The position numbers were made by a program, and so were the translations under genes. A stretch of 64,000 nt of DNA from Solea solea (taxonomy: Eukaryota; Chordata; Actinopteri; Pleuronectiformes; Soleidae): assembly GCF_958295425.1 (NCBI RefSeq), contig NC_081154.1:20888040-20952039 (forward strand), in the 5' to 3' direction. How positions within the stretch are numbered: the first letter of the stretch is position 1; each line of letters starts with the position of its first letter. Positions 58,525-64,000 of this stretch are shown here, piece after piece. Under the pieces are notes generated by a model. The model did no database searches. It had not been told where the DNA came from and saw nothing but the letters and a program-made list of their open reading frames with translations.

Positions 58525-59401
58525 CAGAGCCGGCCCTGGGCATAGGCAGTATAGGCAAATGCTAGGGGCGCCGTCATCCGCAGGGGGCGCCGAAAACGGA
58601 GGAAAAAAAATATATATATTTTTAATTATAAATACCATTTTTCTTTTTTTTTTACCAGTGCCATTATTACTATTATTTCGAAATATTATATAAACCCACA
58701 GCGACATAAAGTCATAGCAAAGATTATTAAATAATGCAGAAGCCTTTTTTCTGGGTGCAACGAGCCGTTGTTCTGTACCTGCCCTCTGTGAGGGGGCGGG
58801 GTCAAGAGGCCAGCTGCCTCAATCTGACCCAGAGACGAAGAAAAAGATTAATGACACTGTATCGGAATTATGTCCAAAAGACTGAAGCCATCCACCGCCC
58901 AAGGAAGGAAAAGAAGGAAAGAAGAGGAAGAAAAATAGGCTATATATATTCATTTCACTGCACTTTACTGGTTTTTGCACTCTGGTTAGACTGAATTGCA
59001 CTGCAATGACAATAAAGTTGAATGAATCTCATCACATTTTCATTATTAGTCTATATTAGTCTCATGTATAGCACACCAAGCATCTGTTTTTTTATTCAAA
59101 TGTAACATGCAGTCGTCACATATACTTCTCTTCTCTCTTCAGATGCACTTTTAAAATATTTCAGTACCACCCCCAGTGACACAGCATCAGGTGCTGCTGT
59201 CCTTTTTAATTTTACCACTTGTTTCTTTCTTTAGTTTTTATTTGGTGTGATATTTTTTACTCAAATAAATAAAATCTTGAATACACACATGCAGTTTCTG
59301 TGTGATTGTATGAAAGTTGATTGTGAAATTGACTGCTGCGATGCAAGGGGGCGCCAGCTAATATCTTGCCTAGGGCACCAAATTACTCAGGGCCGGCACT
59401 G
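58525..59401. mobile_element. 877-bp non-autonomous hAT element inside the satellite
   Basis: Ends are CAGAGCCGGCCCTGGGC (left) and, inverted, CAGTGCCGGCCCTGAGT (right). A perfect 8-bp target duplication GTCACAGG flanks it (58517-58524 and 59402-59409), as expected for hAT. Inside, ATG at 58870 opens a 22-codon peptide with KRLKPSTAQGRKRRKEEEE, like the N-terminus of hAT transposases of the KPSGA type, then a stop. So it is probably an internally deleted copy of an autonomous element. Confidence 0.88.
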
Positions 59402-59534
59402 GTCACAGGTGATGGTTAGGTTTACTTTAGCTACAGTCACAGGTGATGTTAAGTTTACTTTAGCTACAGTCACAGGTGATGGTTAAGTTTACTTTAGCTA
59501 CAGTCACAGGTGATAGTTAGGTTTACTTTAGCTA
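59402..59534. repeat. Right-hand remainder of the 34-bp satellite
   Basis: About four units continuing the array after the hAT insertion, ending at TTTACTTTAGCTATGGAC where homology stops. Confidence 0.93.
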
Positions 59535-60732
59535 TGGACAACAGATACATTGATAGTTAAGATTCCTATTGCATCATATGGGCACAACAACGAGAAATGC
59601 ATCCATACATGCTGTTTAAGTATGTGTAGTATATATTTCACTGATGTGTGAAATGTTCTGACGCTGAAAACATACAAAAGCATTTCGTAATGATTGTATT
59701 TTTCAAAAGATTTCGGTCTCAGACATTTTGTCTTGACTTGACAAGTAAGCATAGAGTTTACATTTCTCATTAATGTGACATTACGGCTGAAAGCAGGGTT
59801 AGGGTGAGGACTGTGGGTAAAAACAGGACATCAGTTGTATGAAGACTTGAATTTAGAAAATGGCTGAGAAAGAGAATGGCAGGGGTGACAGAGCTATTTC
59901 AGTCACTACAGCTGTCTTGTTTTTATGGTCTTTGGACACAGCTTGGTCTCTGTATCCCTCATTTCTCATCTGATTGTTTCAAAGCAAACTACATTATAGT
60001 TGTGATCATATGTGTAAACAACAGTCACCAAACAGCCATAGACACATTTGCCCTTTCAGAAAAACCAGCTCGTGTTTAGTGACTGAAATGCAGAAGTGGC
60101 AGTTTGAGTGGATCCACACACAGGGCTGTGATTGATGGCAGCCTATATGTAGCTCATATATGGACTTTGGTGGGTGGGCAACTGTCCTCCTATTCTAAAG
60201 CAACTATACTGGGAACCAGCAGGAGCGTCCTAAATTAGTGTATCCATGGTGGAAAAGCTGCTCCGGTCATCTGCACAGGTCTGAACAATTGGAACAAAGT
60301 GACAGGGATACATTTTGAATCAAATCCCAAACTCTGGGTCGGGACCCACAAATCAGTGGAGGGATATTTTTTGGGGGTTCCCCAAAGTTGATATTCATAT
60401 ACCAAACACCTGGAAGTGATTATTATTATTGTCATAGTTAGGTGTTACAGACTAGCTGCAAATCATAAATGATGCACAGATTTATATTGTGATTTGGTTC
60501 ACACTAGTTTGCTGTCTTTAAAAAGTTGGTCGTCATATAAAAAAGTTCGTAAAACAGTGGTTTAAATGTTTTATTTTTGACTGTTCAGTGTTCTAGTCCA
60601 ATTAAAAATGGAATGCAACGATTCCGTTTATATCTTGGAAGTTCTCATCCTTACATGTGGTCGTTAAAAATGACACACTGAATTTTGAACTGAAGCTTGA
60701 CATATATATGTATGTACATATATATATATATA

Positions 60733-60779
<47 letters not shown>

Positions 60780-61330
60780 CAAATATAAGAATTAGCATGA
60801 CGACCCAAAACAAATCTCCCACGAACCATCTGTGGGCCCCGACCAAGACTTTGGAACCCCTGCCCTCCAATATAATCATGGACAAAAGCACTTCTGTGTG
60901 GAAGTTCTTCATTTCCTTCAAACTTAACTTAACCAACCTTCTCTATCTTCTTTATTCAGTCAAAATAATAATGAAAACACTTTGAGGCATGCATGAGTCA
61001 CCACATGTGTGTGTGTGTGTGTGTGTGTTTCACATTCTCATGGATGCAAGGTCACTGCTTGTAGTCGTGTGTCATTACTGGAGCGAGACCAAAGCTCATC
61101 AGATCCATGAGTGTTCATAAACCCTGCAGGCCAACACAAACCTGAACCTAATCTAAACAGGTGACGACTTCCCGATATGTTCACTGCTAATACGTGTCAT
61201 CGCCGTGGTGACATTAATGCTGTTAATGAATGTGGTCAGAGGAAAGACCACCACCATGAAAACACACGAGCGCAGGAAAACCTTATTAGTCTCCAGTAGA
61301 CACCAATTCCTGTGTTGGCATTGAATTCAC
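59535..61330. other. Intergenic region upstream of mylpf
   Basis: No gene found. It has a (TA)n run at 60718-60778, a (GT)n run at 61005-61028, and repeated-looking AT-rich stretches. Confidence 0.5.
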
Positions 61331-61540
61331 CTCATTCCAAGAGTCCTGCGGCCTATTTTGGAGCGTCGGTAAGTCGATCCGCCCTGCCACCTCCTCGCTC
61401 CGCCCTTTTCCTCTTACTTTCCCTCAGCTCTGTTTTCCTGCCAAACCTGATGTTGTGGCTAAAGTTAGCCCGCCGTGGGCTCGTATATAAGGCCCCATGG
61501 GTCCAATGCTTACATGTCAGTCACATCGGCTTGGCGTAGG
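61331..61540 (+). promoter_or_regulatory. mylpf: mylpf core promoter: M-CAT-like, CArG and TATA boxes
   Basis: CATTCCA (61333-61339), a perfect CArG box CCTATTTTGG (61352-61361) and TATATAA (61484-61490). Transcription would start near 61515, about 75 bp before the ATG. SRF and TEAD sites with a TATA box suit a strong muscle-specific promoter. Binding is inferred. Confidence 0.75.
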
Positions 61541-61587
61541 CTTCTCTTCTTGACCAACAACAACAACAACCCAACAAATCTTGAGAG

Positions 61588-63940
61588 ATGGTGAGTGTGT
61601 GTGTGTGTGTGTGTGTGGCTGTGGTCTCTGTGGATCCAAGACCAATCCAGATCCAGGACTGATGCCTTTGATGCGTCTAGATTTTCATCATCACACAAAG
61701 TGAAACTGTTGAGGTTCAGCTTCACAAATCTGTGGATGTGGATCCAGTCTCATCATTGTTGTCCCCCAAGTTTCAGACAACAAAAATCCCAATCAGAAGA
61801 ATGATCTGTTTTCAGACCAGTTTAATATTTATTTAGTTTAGTTTTTTATCATTTTGGATTTTAAATTGAACACTTCTTGTGTCCTTGTTTTTGGAAAACA
61901 TGGAGAAAAACCCTCAACATCACTTATTAGGACAGTTTTGTGTTGATTTTGTTTTTGCTGCCGTGTGTTTTACCTCTTCATCCCTCCTCCAGGCACCCAA
62001 GAAGGCCAAGAGGAGGCAGCAGCAGGGCGAGGGTGGATCCTCCAACGTGTTCTCCATGTTTGAGCAGAGCCAGATCCAGGAGTACAAGGAGGTAACGGCT
62101 TCTTTACCACAGTATCGTACAGAGACACTGGTTTATGGGCCAGATGAAGACACAGTGATGACCTCAGAGATGTTAGAGAATGTCCTCATCACTGTGGCAG
62201 GACAGTTCCTGATGACAGCAGCCTGTGGTAGCTCACTAAATCCTTCTCTCTGTGACCGCACTGGAATGTTGCCCAACAGCTGCGGAACAGAAAGATGCTG
62301 AGAAAAAAACAAGAACATTGTGTTGATGTAGAGTCGACATGTCCAGAAATAATATCTGAGGATTAAGAAATAAAGGCTATTATATGATCACTGAGGGTTC
62401 ACACAGGTCAACATACAACAGGCTAATAAAAGGATTCAGAAGGTGAAAGAACATTGAGGACATGGTCAGAAGATTTAGTCATGAGGCAAACAGAAGGTGG
62501 GGTGTGGGGAGGGTGACAGCTGTAATCAATAGCTGCTCCTTAAATGTCACAAGGGGCTTGTCTCACATTCCGAGACCATTTTAACACCTTAGAAAGACAA
62601 GTGGTCCACCAGCTGCCAGGTCCCAAAAGGTTCTCAATGCCATCTTTGGTTTCACTGGTGCTGTCCTCACTGCGCTGTGGGAAGTCAAGTGGATCACAGC
62701 TCCACATTTACACGCTTTGTGACAGGAACCTGTGAGAAGGCTTTTATTTCACTGTTTCCTGGCAGGCTTTCACAATCATCGACCAGAACAGAGATGGCAT
62801 CATCAGCAAGGACGACCTCAGAGACGTGCTGGCCACCATGGGCCAGCTGAATGTGAAGAATGAGGAGCTGGAGGCCATGGTGAAGGAGGCCAGCGGCCCC
62901 ATCAACTTCACCGTCTTCCTGACCATGTTCGGCGAGAAGCTGAAGGGTGCGATGACTTTTGAAACTTTTCAATTCTGAAGAGTGTGTTTTACAGGTTCTA
63001 GCACTGCTAAATATATTATTAATAACAATAATAATAATAACTCAATTTCATTGAGAACATTTATCTTTGTTTTGCCCCAAATACAATTCACATAAATACT
63101 TGCTATACATGTATTATTATCATTATTATTATTATTATTATTGTAGTTATAATTATTATTATTATTATTGTCATTATTATTATTATCATTATTGTTATTA
63201 ATATCATTATTATTATTGTTGTTAATGTCATTATTATTATTGTTGTTGTTGTTGTTGTTGTTATTATTATTATTATTGTTATTATTATTATAATATTATT
63301 ATTATTATTATTATTATCTTCAATTCATGGTTCCCTTTCTTTTGCAGGTGCTGACCCCGAGGACGTCATCGTGAGTGCTTTCAAGGTCTTGGACCCTGAG
63401 GCCACCGGCTTCATCAAGAAGGAATTGTAAGAGCTTTTATTTCCTGATTTATTTCAACTTTCTCATCAAACACTGTTCAGGGATTATTATGGGGTTATTT
63501 CCTGACTTCCTGAAGCACAAGAGCCTTTCATGGTCAATAAGTCTCACATTGATATCATAATGATCCAGTATTACTATTGACGATGTGTCCTGAACTTAAT
63601 AATACCATGAAAATGAATAATGAATATTTAAGTTTAATACTCTACACTACATTTATTTATTTATTTATAATGCATGTATTGCTATACAACATTTGACTAC
63701 AGCAAAACAAGTAAAGGGACAATCAGTCAAATCAACTGACAGTGTTTGGTGTGACCTCATATCTCTGGGTACATTTGAACATTTAGTGGTTGAGAAATGA
63801 ATCTGTCAAAGATTATACATGAAAAGTAAAGTTGTGTTTGTGAAACATGCACAAGCATCTTTGATTCATGTCTCTTCATTATTCTCCGCAGCCTTGAGGA
63901 GCTGCTGACCACCCAGTGCGACAGGTTCACCGCTGAGGAG
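61588..63940 (+). CDS. mylpf: Fast skeletal myosin regulatory light chain (3' part beyond the window)
   Basis: Coding exons 61588-61590 (ATG alone), 61993-62091, 62766-62946, 63348-63426 and 63892-63940, in phase; about 137 codons are present, and the final exons should lie past the right edge. It reads [17 protein letters not shown], then [16 protein letters not shown], the EF-hand loop in [17 protein letters not shown], then [27 protein letters not shown] and [12 protein letters not shown]. These match vertebrate MYLPF closely. The N-terminal SS before NVFSMF is the kinase-target region. Known role: binds the IQ2 motif of fast myosin heavy chain in the lever arm. The N-terminal QQQGE insert is about two residues longer than human. 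Which fish paralogue (a or b) is not decided. Confidence 0.95.
63000..63320. repeat. mylpf: (ATT)n-rich tract in a mylpf intron
   Basis: Long imperfect run of ATT, GTT and ATC triplets ending about 30 bp before the acceptor at 63346-63347. Confidence 0.92.
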
Positions 63941-64000
63941 GTGAGCGACGAGCCTTAGTCCCACAGATTATCTGTCAATCAGGGTGACAAGTCCATTCTT

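Overview
The window is vertebrate genomic DNA, almost certainly from a teleost fish. The genes have many short exons with GT-AG introns, and the repeats are typical of fish: CR1/L2-type and L1 LINE remnants, Tc1 and hAT transposon remnants, tRNA-derived SINEs, MITEs and very long minisatellites. Seven protein-coding genes can be rebuilt exon by exon with consistent reading phase.

Layout. On the minus strand, tgfb1i1 (Hic-5, a paxillin-family LIM adaptor) runs from its start codon near 16.9 kb down to the left window edge; the part beyond its first LIM domain lies outside. Its introns hold most of the left-hand repeats: a TCAC-rich array on each side of the LD-motif exon at 2870-2954, a broken LINE at 6.1-8.3 kb, a 1.4 kb GA/CT tract directly against an acceptor site, and an 80-bp satellite at 12.5-14.1 kb. 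A CRE, an M-CAT box and a CArG box lie upstream of its start, next to a 1 kb (CTG/CTT)-type trinucleotide array. Also on the minus strand, elob (elongin B, complete) lies at 20.5-25.2 kb. It sits head to head with pkmyt1 (Myt1, the Cdk1-inhibitory kinase, plus strand, complete, 26.8-32.7 kb), and an E2F-type site lies in the shared promoter gap.

The plus strand continues with two related C2H2 zinc-finger genes (34.9-36.4 and 40.8-42.4 kb). Their first coding exons are both 190 nt and encode near-matching coiled-coil heads, so they look like a tandem duplication. Between them is a 66-bp minisatellite that is open in one frame on each strand. Next is a PH-domain gene of the sesquipedalian/PHETA type (45.1-48.1 kb), then a 9.5 kb array of about 34-bp units that was later interrupted by an 877-bp hAT element with a perfect 8-bp target duplication. 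The 5' part of mylpf (fast skeletal myosin regulatory light chain, with TATA and CArG boxes) ends the window.

The genes do not form one pathway. They cover focal adhesion and smooth-muscle signalling (tgfb1i1), ubiquitin ligase and transcription elongation (elob), the G2/M checkpoint (pkmyt1), probable transcription factors (two ZNFs), endosome-to-Golgi traffic (PHETA-like) and muscle contraction (mylpf). TGFB1I1, ELOB, PKMYT1 and MYLPF all lie on human chromosome 16p from memory, which suggests a partly conserved block. The most unusual content is how the repeats relate to the genes: arrays that repeat a 5' splice-donor-like hexamer beside a real exon, an extreme polypyrimidine tract at an acceptor, and large homogeneous arrays beside promoters.
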